DNA of 18,347 bases from an uncultured Ruminococcus sp. (GTDB taxonomy: Bacteria > Bacillota > Clostridia > Oscillospirales > Ruminococcaceae): contig NZ_CAMHRZ010000040.1 of NCBI RefSeq assembly GCF_946187255.1, positions 1 to 18,347 of the forward strand. Reading direction: 5' to 3'. The notes below the pieces were generated by a model. The model was given only the letters and a program-made list of their open reading frames with translations, did not search any database and was not told where the DNA came from. The translations under genes and the position numbers were made by a program. Of this stretch, positions 1 through 6,726 are shown piece after piece; position 1 is the first letter of the stretch, and every line of letters starts with the position of its first letter.

Positions 1-741
1 TCCGCTCACAGACATACCGATGATGTTCCTATGGTCATCCCCGAGATCAACCCCGAGCACATCGAGATCATCGCTTCCCAGAGAAAGAGACTCGGCACAA
101 AGAGAGGCTTTATCGCAGTTAAGTCCAACTGCTCACTGCAGAGCTATGTTCCCGCACTGGCACCCCTGCACACCAAGTTCAAGGTAACTAAGGCACTTGC
201 CTGCACTTACCAGGCGATAAGCGGCGCAGGCAGGACCTTCGAGACATGGCCTGAGATGCTGGATAACGTTATCCCCTATATCGGCGGTGAGGAGGAGAAG
301 TCCGAGCAGGAGCCCATGAAGATCTGGGGCCACATCGAGGGTGACAAGATCGTTGATGCAACAACTCCCGCTATCACTGCACAGTGCCTGAGAGTTCCCG
401 TTTCTGACGGTCATACCGCTGCTGTATTCGTAACTTTCGAGAACAAGCCCAGCAAGGAAGAGATCCTTCAGACATGGAAGGAATTCGCAGGTGTTCCTCA
501 GGAGATGAATCTGCCTTCTGCTCCCAAGCAGTTCCTCAACTACTTCGAGGAGAACGACAGACCTCAGGCTAAGCTGGACAGAAACCTTGAAGGCGGTATG
601 GCAGTATCCATCGGCAGACTGAGAGAGGATACTCAGTACGATTATAAGTTCGTTTGCCTGTCTCACAACACCCTGAGAGGCGCTGCAGGCGGTGCTGTAC
701 TGCTGGCAGAGCTGCTGGCTGCAAAGGGCTACTTTGACTGA
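1..741 (+). CDS. asd: Aspartate-semialdehyde dehydrogenase, 3' part (5' end outside window)
   Basis: This enzyme reduces aspartyl phosphate to aspartate semialdehyde with NADPH in the cytoplasm, the branch step to lysine/diaminopimelate, threonine and methionine. The frame is open from base 1; the first in-frame ATG at 31 is internal. The active-site Cys lies in the SNCS motif (codon 130-132), followed by the YQAISGAG motif and RVPVSDGH with the catalytic His. This RVPVxDGH form is typical of the archaeal/fungal-type class of the enzyme, about 350-360 residues long, so roughly the first third (NADP-binding part) is missing. The C-terminal block with NTLRGAAGG is intact and ends with TGA. It lies 90 bases upstream of dapA with no terminator between them, as expected for a shared lysine-pathway transcript. 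Identity is secure; the class assignment is from motif recognition. Confidence 0.95.
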   Translation, partial: SAHRHTDDVPMVIPEINPEHIEIIASQRKRLGTKRGFIAVKSNCSLQSYVPALAPLHTKFKVTKALACTYQAISGAGRTFETWPEMLDNVIPYIGGEEEKSEQEPMKIWGHIEGDKIVDATTPAITAQCLRVPVSDGHTAAVFVTFENKPSKEEILQTWKEFAGVPQEMNLPSAPKQFLNYFEENDRPQAKLDRNLEGGMAVSIGRLREDTQYDYKFVCLSHNTLRGAAGGAVLLAELLAAKGYFD

Positions 742-803
742 TATCAATGACGCGGATATCCTGTGGCACAGAAGCCGCAGCGTATACCGCCGATAACTGA
801 ATA

Positions 804-824
804 TTGATCGTAAAGATCAAGGAG
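804..824 (+). promoter_or_regulatory. Small hairpin touching the dapA Shine-Dalgarno site
   Basis: The arms ttgatc (804-809) and gatcaa (815-820) form a 6-bp stem with a 5-base loop. The last two bases of the right arm are also the first bases of the Shine-Dalgarno sequence aaggag (819-824) for dapA. The hairpin could modestly affect ribosome access; nothing more is shown by the sequence. Confidence 0.35.
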
Positions 825-831
825 AATAATT

Positions 832-1728
832 ATGAAGAATACCATTTTTACAGGCGCAGGCGTGGCTATCGTCACTCCCATGAACGCCGACGGTTCTATC
901 AATTACGATAAGCTGGGCGAGCTTATCGAATGGCAGATCGCTGAGGGTACCGATGCTATCATTATCTGCGGCACCACAGGCGAAAGCTCCACAATGGGCG
1001 ATGATGAGCACGTTGAAGCTATAAAGTACGCTATCGATAAGGTAAACCACAGAGTACCCGTTATCGCAGGCACAGGCTCCAACCATACCGAGTATGCCGT
1101 AGGTCTTTCCAAGAAGGCTGAGGAGCTGGGCGCTGATGCTGTACTGCTGGTTACACCTTACTATAACAAGACCTCTCAGAAGGGTCTGATAGTACACTAT
1201 ACAACTATCGCAAACGCTATAAATATCCCGATAATCCTTTACAATGTTCCTTCCAGAACAGGTGTCAATATCACACCCGAGACTCTGAAGGAGCTGGCTA
1301 AGGTGAAGAACATCGTGGCTGTCAAGGAAGCAAGCGGCAACGTCTCGCAGATAGCAAGAGTTGCAGCGCTCTGCGGCGATGAGCTGGATATCTATTCGGG
1401 CAACGACGATCAGATCGTTCCTATCATGGCGCTGGGCGGCAAGGGCGTTATCTCCGTTCTGTCCAACGTTATGCCTAAGGAGACTCACGAGATCGCACAG
1501 CTTTGTCTGGATAACAAGTATCCCGAAGCACAGGCTAAGATGAACAAAGTGCTGGAATTTGCAAATTCCAACGGACTGTTCTGCGATGTCAACCCCATCC
1601 CCGTCAAGGAAGCACTCAACCTCATGGGCTGGGACGTAGGCGAATGCCGCCTGCCCCTTATCAAGATGGAAGAGGCTAAGATCGAGAAGCTCAAGGCTAA
1701 GATGACCGAGCTGGGACTTATCAAGTAA
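832..1728 (+). CDS. dapA: 4-hydroxy-tetrahydrodipicolinate synthase
   Basis: This enzyme condenses pyruvate with aspartate semialdehyde, the first committed step to diaminopimelate (cell wall) and lysine. At 298 residues it has the usual family length and is a class I aldolase TIM barrel. Visible motifs are GTTGE at residues 47-51 (hydroxyl residues of the proton relay), the tyrosine in YNVPSRTG near 137 with R142 binding the aspartate-semialdehyde carboxylate, and the Schiff-base lysine K165 in VAVKEAS. The ATG is preceded by a strong aaggag with about 7 bases of spacing. It sits between asd and dapB, so the product of the upstream enzyme is its substrate. Codon use is typical of the window: all six Gln codons are CAG and CTG dominates for Leu. 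No anomalies seen. Confidence 0.97.
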   Translation: MKNTIFTGAGVAIVTPMNADGSINYDKLGELIEWQIAEGTDAIIICGTTGESSTMGDDEHVEAIKYAIDKVNHRVPVIAGTGSNHTEYAVGLSKKAEELGADAVLLVTPYYNKTSQKGLIVHYTTIANAINIPIILYNVPSRTGVNITPETLKELAKVKNIVAVKEASGNVSQIARVAALCGDELDIYSGNDDQIVPIMALGGKGVISVLSNVMPKETHEIAQLCLDNKYPEAQAKMNKVLEFANSNGLFCDVNPIPVKEALNLMGWDVGECRLPLIKMEEAKIEKLKAKMTELGLIK

Positions 1729-1738
1729 ATGTTTTTCG

Positions 1739-1767
1739 GAGGGCGGAGCGGTGAACGCTCTGCCCTC
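1739..1767 (+). repeat. Intercistronic hairpin after dapA, without a T-tract
   Basis: The arms GAGGGCGGAGCG and CGCTCTGCCCTC pair as a 12-bp stem (one G-U) around a 5-base loop. Only a short, interrupted T-rich stretch follows (ttatcat), so it is a weak terminator at best. It may be an mRNA-processing or stability element that lowers expression of the downstream genes relative to dapA. It lies just before the aaaggag site of the next gene. Confidence 0.45.
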
Positions 1768-1787
1768 TTATCATAAAGGAGAATAAT

Positions 1788-2228
1788 ATGTACACATTTG
1801 AACGTGCAGACAGGCAGAAATACGACGGCGAATGTAATATCATGAGCGTTTCCGACGGCTCGCAGGACGCAGAAGTGCGCTACCCAGGACAGGCTATCGC
1901 GTTGTTTGGTCAGCCGGATTTTTTCACCGAGGACTATGAGAATATATTCAGCATGGTGGTCGCTGCAAAGTCTGAGGACGGCGAGATCCTGTATCTGGAG
2001 ATATATCAGGGACCCAGCGGACCTGCCATCGGCGGTAAAAATGATGATACTCATAAAGCTGCTGCAAAGGAGCTTGCAAAAATGTTAAAAGTTGCCAAGC
2101 CCGCCGATTATGACTGGGAAGGCGATTATGAGGATGTTCCCGTACATATCAAAATGGGTATCAAAAACGGCTCGGTATATTACGACAGCGATATGCCCGA
2201 GTGCGAAGATCCCTGGGATATGATGTAA
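1788..2228 (+). CDS. Small acidic protein of unknown function between dapA and dapB
   Basis: I do not recognise this 146-residue protein. It has no signal peptide and no membrane segment, so it is probably cytoplasmic. It is rich in Asp and Glu, especially at the C-terminus, which ends in CEDPWDMM. The central part (YLEIYQGPSGPAIGG, about residues 69-83) followed by a Lys/Ala-rich helical stretch (about 88-103) suggests a small folded alpha/beta domain. The ATG has a strong aaaggag site and a leader nearly identical to that of dapA (aggagaataat before the ATG), supporting a real, well-translated gene. It is placed 59 bases after dapA and 31 before dapB, so it is probably co-expressed with lysine synthesis, but no role can be assigned. 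Codon use matches its neighbours. Confidence 0.8.
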   Translation: MYTFERADRQKYDGECNIMSVSDGSQDAEVRYPGQAIALFGQPDFFTEDYENIFSMVVAAKSEDGEILYLEIYQGPSGPAIGGKNDDTHKAAAKELAKMLKVAKPADYDWEGDYEDVPVHIKMGIKNGSVYYDSDMPECEDPWDMM

Positions 2229-2259
2229 ACTGATTGTACAAACGAAAGGACTGATAATA

Positions 2260-3018
2260 ATGACAAATATAGTTATATGCGGCGCTAACGGTCACATGGG
2301 TAAAGTTATCGCTGATATCATAAGCGGACGTGACGATTGCAAAGTTACTGCGGGTATCGATAAGGTCACAACACAGTACGCTGATTTTCCCATAGTTGAC
2401 AGCACCGCAAAGCTCAGCGAAAAGCCCGATGTCATCATCGACTTTTCTCACCCCTCTACCCTTGACGATCTGCTGAGTTACTGCCTGTCAAACGGCACAG
2501 CACTGGTAATTGCTACCACAGGTTATAACGAGGAGCAGACAGCAAAGATCAAGAAGGCTGCCGAACAGATACCCCTGTTCTTCACCTTTAATATGTCACT
2601 GGGTATCAATCTGCTGGCTGATCTTGCACGCAGGGCTACAAAGATTCTGGGCGACCAGTTCGATATCGAGATAATCGAGAAGCACCACAACCAGAAAGTG
2701 GATGCACCTTCCGGCACTGCGATAATGCTGGCTGAGGCAATAAATAACGAGCTGGACAACAGATGCAGCTATACCTATGACAGACATTCTGTACGCGCCA
2801 AGAGAAGTAAGAACGAGATAGGTATGCACTCTGTACGCGGCGGCACTATCGTCGGTGAGCATGAGATAATCTTTGCGGGACGTGACGAGGTAGTGAGCCT
2901 GAAACATGAGGCACATTCCAAGAGCGTATTTGCGGTAGGTTCTGTAAATGCGGCAGTTTTCCTGAAAGGCAAGTCCGCAGGTCTTTATGCAATGGACGAC
3001 CTGCTGAAAGAGTCCTAA
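2260..3018 (+). CDS. dapB: 4-hydroxy-tetrahydrodipicolinate reductase
   Basis: This cytoplasmic enzyme reduces the DapA product to tetrahydrodipicolinate with NAD(P)H. The 252-residue length is normal. The N-terminal Rossmann fold begins with GANGHMGK (residues 8-15). The substrate-binding and catalytic segment HHNQKVDAPSGTA runs from about residue 142, with the catalytic His at 142 and the conserved Lys at 146, followed by the GT pair that contacts the substrate. The C-terminal NADH/tetramer part including RGGTIVGEHE and a VGSVNAA stretch is intact. The start has an aaagga site about 9 bases upstream. It is the last gene of the visible lysine cluster; what follows is a long non-coding stretch. 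No anomaly. Confidence 0.97.
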   Translation: MTNIVICGANGHMGKVIADIISGRDDCKVTAGIDKVTTQYADFPIVDSTAKLSEKPDVIIDFSHPSTLDDLLSYCLSNGTALVIATTGYNEEQTAKIKKAAEQIPLFFTFNMSLGINLLADLARRATKILGDQFDIEIIEKHHNQKVDAPSGTAIMLAEAINNELDNRCSYTYDRHSVRAKRSKNEIGMHSVRGGTIVGEHEIIFAGRDEVVSLKHEAHSKSVFAVGSVNAAVFLKGKSAGLYAMDDLLKES

Positions 3019-3052
3019 GTCCTATCGCCGGACGGGTCCTAACGCCGGACGG
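3019..3052. repeat. Tandem 17-bp direct repeat right after dapB
   Basis: Two adjacent copies of gtcctWWcgccggacgg-type sequence, 3019-3035 and 3036-3052, differ at one base. A further partial copy, gtcctaa, overlaps the last codons and stop of dapB (3012-3018), so the repeat unit seems to start inside the gene end. Confidence 0.8.
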
Positions 3053-3170
3053 GCGGGCACGTCACGGACTTTGCTGTGAAGTGTAAAAGACGCTCGGTGC
3101 CCATTGAAGCTGTGAACGCGGCAGCAAATGAGCGCTAACCACAAACTATAGCGTGAAGCGAGCTTTGGGT

Positions 3171-3215
3171 CAAGCCTTTCGCGAAAGGCTTGCGGAGTTT
3201 GAGGCAGAGCCTCAA
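3171..3215. repeat. Perfect 22-bp palindrome plus adjacent hairpin
   Basis: caagcctttcg (3171-3181) is followed directly by its exact reverse complement (3182-3192). Six bases later, ttgaggc (3199-3205) and gcctcaa (3209-3215) form a 7-bp stem with a 3-base loop. Neither is followed by a T-tract. The arrangement resembles interspersed intergenic palindromic repeats of clostridial genomes, but other copies would have to be found elsewhere in the genome to prove this. Confidence 0.7.
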
Positions 3216-3282
3216 TCACCAAGGCACAAAGCCAAAATGCACAGCAAACTATAAGAGAAAAACAAGCTAACGCCCAAATAAA

Positions 3283-3360
3283 GCGCGGCAATAACAAACA
3301 CAAGAGCGTGGACAAACAACCGTCCACGCTCTTTCTGTGTGCGGGAATACATTGCCGCGC
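3283..3360 (+). terminator. Three-tier nested hairpin; possible terminator of the dap transcript
   Basis: Three stems are nested without crossing: gcgcggcaat (3283-3292) with attgccgcgc (3351-3360), acac (3298-3301) with gtgt (3337-3340), and aagagcgtggac (3302-3313) with gtccacgctctt (3322-3333) around an 8-base loop. The innermost 12-bp stem is followed by a short pyrimidine run (ctctttct), so it may act as a weak Rho-independent terminator. The outer pairing is not needed for a terminator and suggests a larger folded RNA or foldback element. Confidence 0.55.
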
Positions 3361-3517
3361 GTCCACCAGCGAGGACAGCGAAGCGCTTCCGAGCGGTCGT
3401 TCAGCAGTCCCTTTCGATAAAAGCAGGAGTATAAGTGATAGGGTCAATCAGCATTGTGTTTGCTCCCGAAAGCACGACAGAGTGCGTTGACAGGTCGCCC
3501 CTCATTCTTCGGGTCGA

Positions 3518-3546
3518 GAGATCAACGAGCTGGCGCCGCTGATCTC
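3518..3546. repeat. Short hairpin in the intergenic island
   Basis: gagatc (3518-3523) pairs with gatctc (3541-3546), and inner agc (3528-3530) with gct (3538-3540). It directly precedes the left arm of the next inverted repeat. Confidence 0.4.
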
Positions 3547-3547
3547 A

Positions 3548-3626
3548 GCGCGGGCGGTGGTTTACGCGGTTAGTTTGTGCGGGTATCGGGCTTTTGCAGA
3601 CGCGGTTTATTTGTGACCGCCCGCGC
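3548..3626. repeat. 11-bp inverted repeat enclosing two related 16-bp repeats
   Basis: gcgcgggcggt (3548-3558) is the exact reverse complement of accgcccgcgc (3616-3626). The 57 bases between them carry two near-identical direct copies, acgcggttagtttgtg and acgcggtttatttgtg (about 3564-3579 and 3600-3615), differing at two positions. No coding capacity; function unknown. Confidence 0.65.
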
Positions 3627-3680
3627 TTATTTGGACGGTAGTTTGCATCCGCAAAGCAAAAGTAGCTCGCCCACACCCAA

Positions 3681-3715
3681 AATTATGAATTGTGAATTAT
3701 GAATTATGAATTATA
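3681..3715. repeat. Five tandem copies of a 7-mer (aattatg)
   Basis: Five back-to-back 7-base units, consensus aattatg, occupy this stretch; the second has g for a at position 5 and the last ends in a. It lies just upstream of the fhs promoter. Such short tandem repeats can change copy number by slippage, and an AT-rich tract upstream of a -35 box could act as an UP-like element. Confidence 0.85.
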
Positions 3716-3733
3716 AAACACCGTATTTGGTAC

Positions 3734-3762
3734 TTGCAATTTTCGAGACCGTGTGCTATAAT
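3734..3762 (+). promoter_or_regulatory. Promoter of fhs (sigma-A type, extended -10)
   Basis: The -35 box ttgcaa (3734-3739) and the perfect -10 box tataat (3757-3762) are 17 bases apart, and tgc before the -10 gives an extended -10. Transcription should start near 3769, leaving a leader of only about 33 bases, too short for a riboswitch. It probably drives fhs through rpiB. Confidence 0.88.
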
Positions 3763-3801
3763 TAAAGAGTATTATTTTTCTTATGAAAGGAACTGATCCT
3801 A

Positions 3802-5472
3802 ATGCTGTCAGATATCGAGATAGCCAAGCAGGCTAAAATGCTGAAAATTTCCGAGATCGCTAAGAAGCTCGGCATTTCCGAGGAGGAGTATGAGCCCTAC
3901 GGTCACTATAAGGCTAAGCTGTCAGAGTCGCTTTATGAAAAGACTAAGGATAAGCCCGACGGCAAACTGATACTGGTCACCGCTATCAACCCCACTCCCG
4001 CAGGCGAGGGCAAGACTACTATCTCTGTTGGTCTGCATGAGTCTATGCATAAGATCGGCAAGAATTCAATACTTGCACTGAGAGAGCCTTCTCTTGGACC
4101 CGTGTTCGGTATCAAGGGCGGCGCAGCAGGCGGCGGATATGCGCAGGTAGTACCTATGGAGGATAACAACCTGCATTTCACCGGTGATATGCACGCCATT
4201 ACCGCAGCGAACAACCTGCTCTGCGCACTGATTGACAACTCCATGCAGCAGGGAAATCCTTTGCATATCGATCAGAGAAGGATAATGTTCAAGCGTTGTC
4301 TCGATATGAACGACAGAGCGCTGAGAGATATCATCATCGGTCTGGGCTCAAAGGTCAACGGTATCCCGAGAGAGGATTCCTTCCAGATAACCGTTGCTTC
4401 CGAGATAATGGCTATACTCTGTCTGGCTTCCGACCTGGATGACCTGAAAAAGCGTATAGAGCGCATTCTCGTGGCTTATACCACTGACGGCAAGCCCGTA
4501 TTCGCTAAGGATATTGGGGGCTGCGGCGCAATGGTCGCACTGCTGAAGGATGCACTGAAGCCAAATCTGGTGCAGACTCTTGAAAACAACCCCGCACTTA
4601 TTCACGGCGGTCCCTTTGCAAATATAGCACACGGCTGTAACTCCGTCAGGGCCACCAAGCTGGCTCTCAAACTGGCTGATTATACCATTACCGAGGCAGG
4701 CTTCGGCAGCGACCTGGGTGCGGAGAAGTTCTTTGATATCAAGTGCCGTTTTGCAGGCTTCAAGCCCAGCTGCGTAGTGCTGGTGGCTACTATCCGTGCG
4801 CTGAAATACAACGGCGGTGTGCCCCGCGCTGAGCTTACCAATGAGAATGTTGAAGCACTGGAAAAGGGCATCGTAAACCTGAAAACTCATATCGAGAATA
4901 TGCGCAAGTTCGGCGTGCCTGTTGTGGTGGCTATCAACCGTTTCCATACCGATACCGATGCGGAGATAGAAGTCATCAAGCGCACCTGTGCTGATATGGG
5001 CGTTGAGGTATCTCTGGCTGAGATATTCGCTAAGGGCGGCGAAGGCGGAAAGGATCTGGCTGAAAAGGTTGTCGCTACCATCGAGAAGAATGAGAGCGAT
5101 TTCAAGCCGCTGTATGACGAAAAGCTGCCTATCAAGGAAAAGCTGGACATTATCGCTAAGGAGATATACCGCGCTGACGGCGTTATCTATACCGCACAGG
5201 CTGAAAAGGCTCTGAAGGAGATTAACGAACTGGGTTACGGCGATATCCCCGTTTGTGTGGCAAAGACACAGTATTCACTGTCCGATGACCCCACCAAGCT
5301 GGGCAAGCCCGAGAACTTCGAGATCACCGTGCGCGACCTGAGAGTTTCCGCAGGTGCGGGATTTGTTGTGGCTTATACAGGCGATATAATGACTATGCCG
5401 GGACTCCCGAAGGTGCCTGCGGCTAACAATATCGACTGTGATAATAAGGGCAATATCTACGGGCTGTTCTGA
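3802..5472 (+). CDS. fhs: Formate--tetrahydrofolate ligase
   Basis: The enzyme makes 10-formyltetrahydrofolate from formate, tetrahydrofolate and ATP in the cytoplasm, feeding purine and formyl-Met synthesis and, in acetogens, the Wood-Ljungdahl methyl branch. The 556-residue length is standard. The nucleotide-binding loop TPAGEGKTT is at residues 65-73, followed by the family signature EPSLGPVFGIKGGAAGGGYAQ and by FTGDMHAITAANNL. The C-terminus retains the conserved GDIMTMPGLP segment near the end. The ATG follows aaagga by about 10 bases. It is the first gene after a strong promoter. The genes behind it are unrelated to folate, so the unit looks like a housekeeping mixture. All Gln codons I checked are CAG. 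No sign of truncation. Confidence 0.97.
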   Translation: MLSDIEIAKQAKMLKISEIAKKLGISEEEYEPYGHYKAKLSESLYEKTKDKPDGKLILVTAINPTPAGEGKTTISVGLHESMHKIGKNSILALREPSLGPVFGIKGGAAGGGYAQVVPMEDNNLHFTGDMHAITAANNLLCALIDNSMQQGNPLHIDQRRIMFKRCLDMNDRALRDIIIGLGSKVNGIPREDSFQITVASEIMAILCLASDLDDLKKRIERILVAYTTDGKPVFAKDIGGCGAMVALLKDALKPNLVQTLENNPALIHGGPFANIAHGCNSVRATKLALKLADYTITEAGFGSDLGAEKFFDIKCRFAGFKPSCVVLVATIRALKYNGGVPRAELTNENVEALEKGIVNLKTHIENMRKFGVPVVVAINRFHTDTDAEIEVIKRTCADMGVEVSLAEIFAKGGEGGKDLAEKVVATIEKNESDFKPLYDEKLPIKEKLDIIAKEIYRADGVIYTAQAEKALKEINELGYGDIPVCVAKTQYSLSDDPTKLGKPENFEITVRDLRVSAGAGFVVAYTGDIMTMPGLPKVPAANNIDCDNKGNIYGLF

Positions 5473-5493
5473 TAAACTGAACTGAGGTGTACA

Positions 5494-6696
5494 ATGAAGA
5501 CCAAAGTCAAGTCCGAGAATGTGACATCAGAGGACAGTGACGTAAAAGTGTCCGAAAAGTCGGATAAAAAGCACAAGCACAGACAGCTGGCATGGCTGAT
5601 AGGCAGCACGGTATTTTTCGTGCTGCTGAATGCACTTGCGTGGGTTAGTACGCCCTTCTGCGACTTCTATCAGCAGAATATATTCCCGCTGTGGGGGCAG
5701 ACCTACGGAAGGCTGACCTCACTGCTGCCTTTCTCCTTCGGAGAACTGCTGATAGCTGTGGCGGTGTTCGGGATACCGCTGTCGCTGCTTGTGATGATCG
5801 TGCTGCTGATAATAAAGAAAGGCAGACGCGGCAAGGTCGCACGGGTCTTCGGATTTATATACGGCTGGATATTCGTGTTCATCCTCGGTACAGAAACACT
5901 GAACTGCTTTATTTTGTACCACACATCCACCTTTGAGGAAATGAACGGTATAGTCTCGGAGGAGCATACCACCGAAGATCTCACAGTGCTTGCATTCCGC
6001 ATAACCGCGCAGATAAATGAGCTTTCAACGCAGGTCACCCGTGATGAGAACGGCTGTTTCATACTAACAGCCGATACCGACGAAACACCGCGAAAAGCCA
6101 TCGATGCCATGTCGGAGGAATTCGTGGGCTTTGAGGGCTATGAGGTGCGCCCGAAGCCTGTTTACTGCTCGTTCTTCATGAGCCAGATGGATCTTATGGG
6201 GCTGTATCTGCCCTTCTCTATGGAAGCGACCTACAATAATGATATGTACAAGGCAAAGCTGCCATGCACCACCTGCCATGAGCTCGCCCATACAAAGGGC
6301 TTTATCCGCGAGGAGGAAGCAAACTTTATCGCTTTCGTAGCCTGCGACCGCAGCGACAATGTGGATTATCGTTATTCAGGTTATCTTTCCGCGTTGACTT
6401 ATGTGCGCAATCAGCTTTATGATTACTGTGATGAGGATACCAAGTTCCTGCTGGATTATGCCATATCCGACCAGGTCTGGACAGATATCGACGCCAACAG
6501 AGAATACTGGGTGTCAGTGCAGGAGGCTGAGGATACCGTATTCGACAGCGAGACCGTCAGTGAGGTAAGTGATAAGGCTATGGAGACATCATTACAGGCA
6601 AACGGCGTTTCCGACGGAAAGAGATCCTACGGAAGAATGGTGGATCTTATGCTGAACTACTACGGCACTCACAGCTTTGTGGGAGAAAAAAGCTGA
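5494..6696 (+). CDS. DUF3810 family membrane protein with HExxH zinc-protease motif
   Basis: This 400-residue protein matches my recollection of the DUF3810 family, a clostridial membrane family with a zinc-peptidase motif. It starts with about 30 charged, Lys/Asp/Glu-rich residues that are likely cytoplasmic. Three hydrophobic segments follow, at about 32-52, 82-107 and 118-141. The rest is soluble and contains HELAH at residues 262-266 and, nine residues later, an EEEANF stretch (274-279) that could supply the third zinc ligand. A conserved Pro/Tyr-rich stretch including GLYLPFS precedes the motif. The residues needed for a metallopeptidase are thus present, but no substrate is known to me. 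It begins 21 bases after fhs with a gaggtg site. The C-terminal 60 residues are acidic and probably disordered. Family call fairly sure; proteolytic activity is inference. Confidence 0.82.
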   Translation: MKTKVKSENVTSEDSDVKVSEKSDKKHKHRQLAWLIGSTVFFVLLNALAWVSTPFCDFYQQNIFPLWGQTYGRLTSLLPFSFGELLIAVAVFGIPLSLLVMIVLLIIKKGRRGKVARVFGFIYGWIFVFILGTETLNCFILYHTSTFEEMNGIVSEEHTTEDLTVLAFRITAQINELSTQVTRDENGCFILTADTDETPRKAIDAMSEEFVGFEGYEVRPKPVYCSFFMSQMDLMGLYLPFSMEATYNNDMYKAKLPCTTCHELAHTKGFIREEEANFIAFVACDRSDNVDYRYSGYLSALTYVRNQLYDYCDEDTKFLLDYAISDQVWTDIDANREYWVSVQEAEDTVFDSETVSEVSDKAMETSLQANGVSDGKRSYGRMVDLMLNYYGTHSFVGEKS

Positions 6697-6726
6697 TCTT
6701 TACAAATATACATAGGTTGTGATAAA

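Larger units (their letters stand above)
3019..3801. other. 783-base non-coding island rich in palindromes and short repeats
   Basis: No credible gene lies here; the longest open frame (minus strand, 3022-3447) has low-quality composition and lacks a Shine-Dalgarno site. The island holds, in order, a 17-bp tandem duplication at 3019-3052, a perfect 22-bp palindrome at 3171-3192, a hairpin at 3199-3215, a three-tier nested hairpin at 3283-3360, a hairpin at 3518-3546, an 11-bp inverted repeat at 3548/3616 enclosing two related repeats, five tandem 7-mers at 3681-3715, and the fhs promoter at 3734-3762. The density of structure suggests interspersed intergenic repeats or a structured RNA rather than decayed coding DNA. 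Confidence 0.7.

Noticed and set aside
133..747. Minus-strand open frame opposite asd
   Set aside because: Lies entirely over a well-conserved enzyme gene; composition is that of an antisense shadow.
817..1488. Minus-strand open frame opposite dapA
   Set aside because: Shadow of dapA; no ribosome site and no domain.
3022..3447. Minus-strand open frame of 141 residues in the intergenic island
   Set aside because: No ribosome site, runs through the palindromes and hairpins, low-complexity Leu/Cys/Arg composition and no recognisable domain; best read as translation of an intergenic repeat.
3763..3801. Riboswitch (for example tetrahydrofolate) before fhs
   Set aside because: The predicted leader is only about 33 bases, too short for any known folate aptamer.
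4348..4947. Minus-strand open frame opposite fhs
   Set aside because: Shadow of fhs, which has all family motifs.
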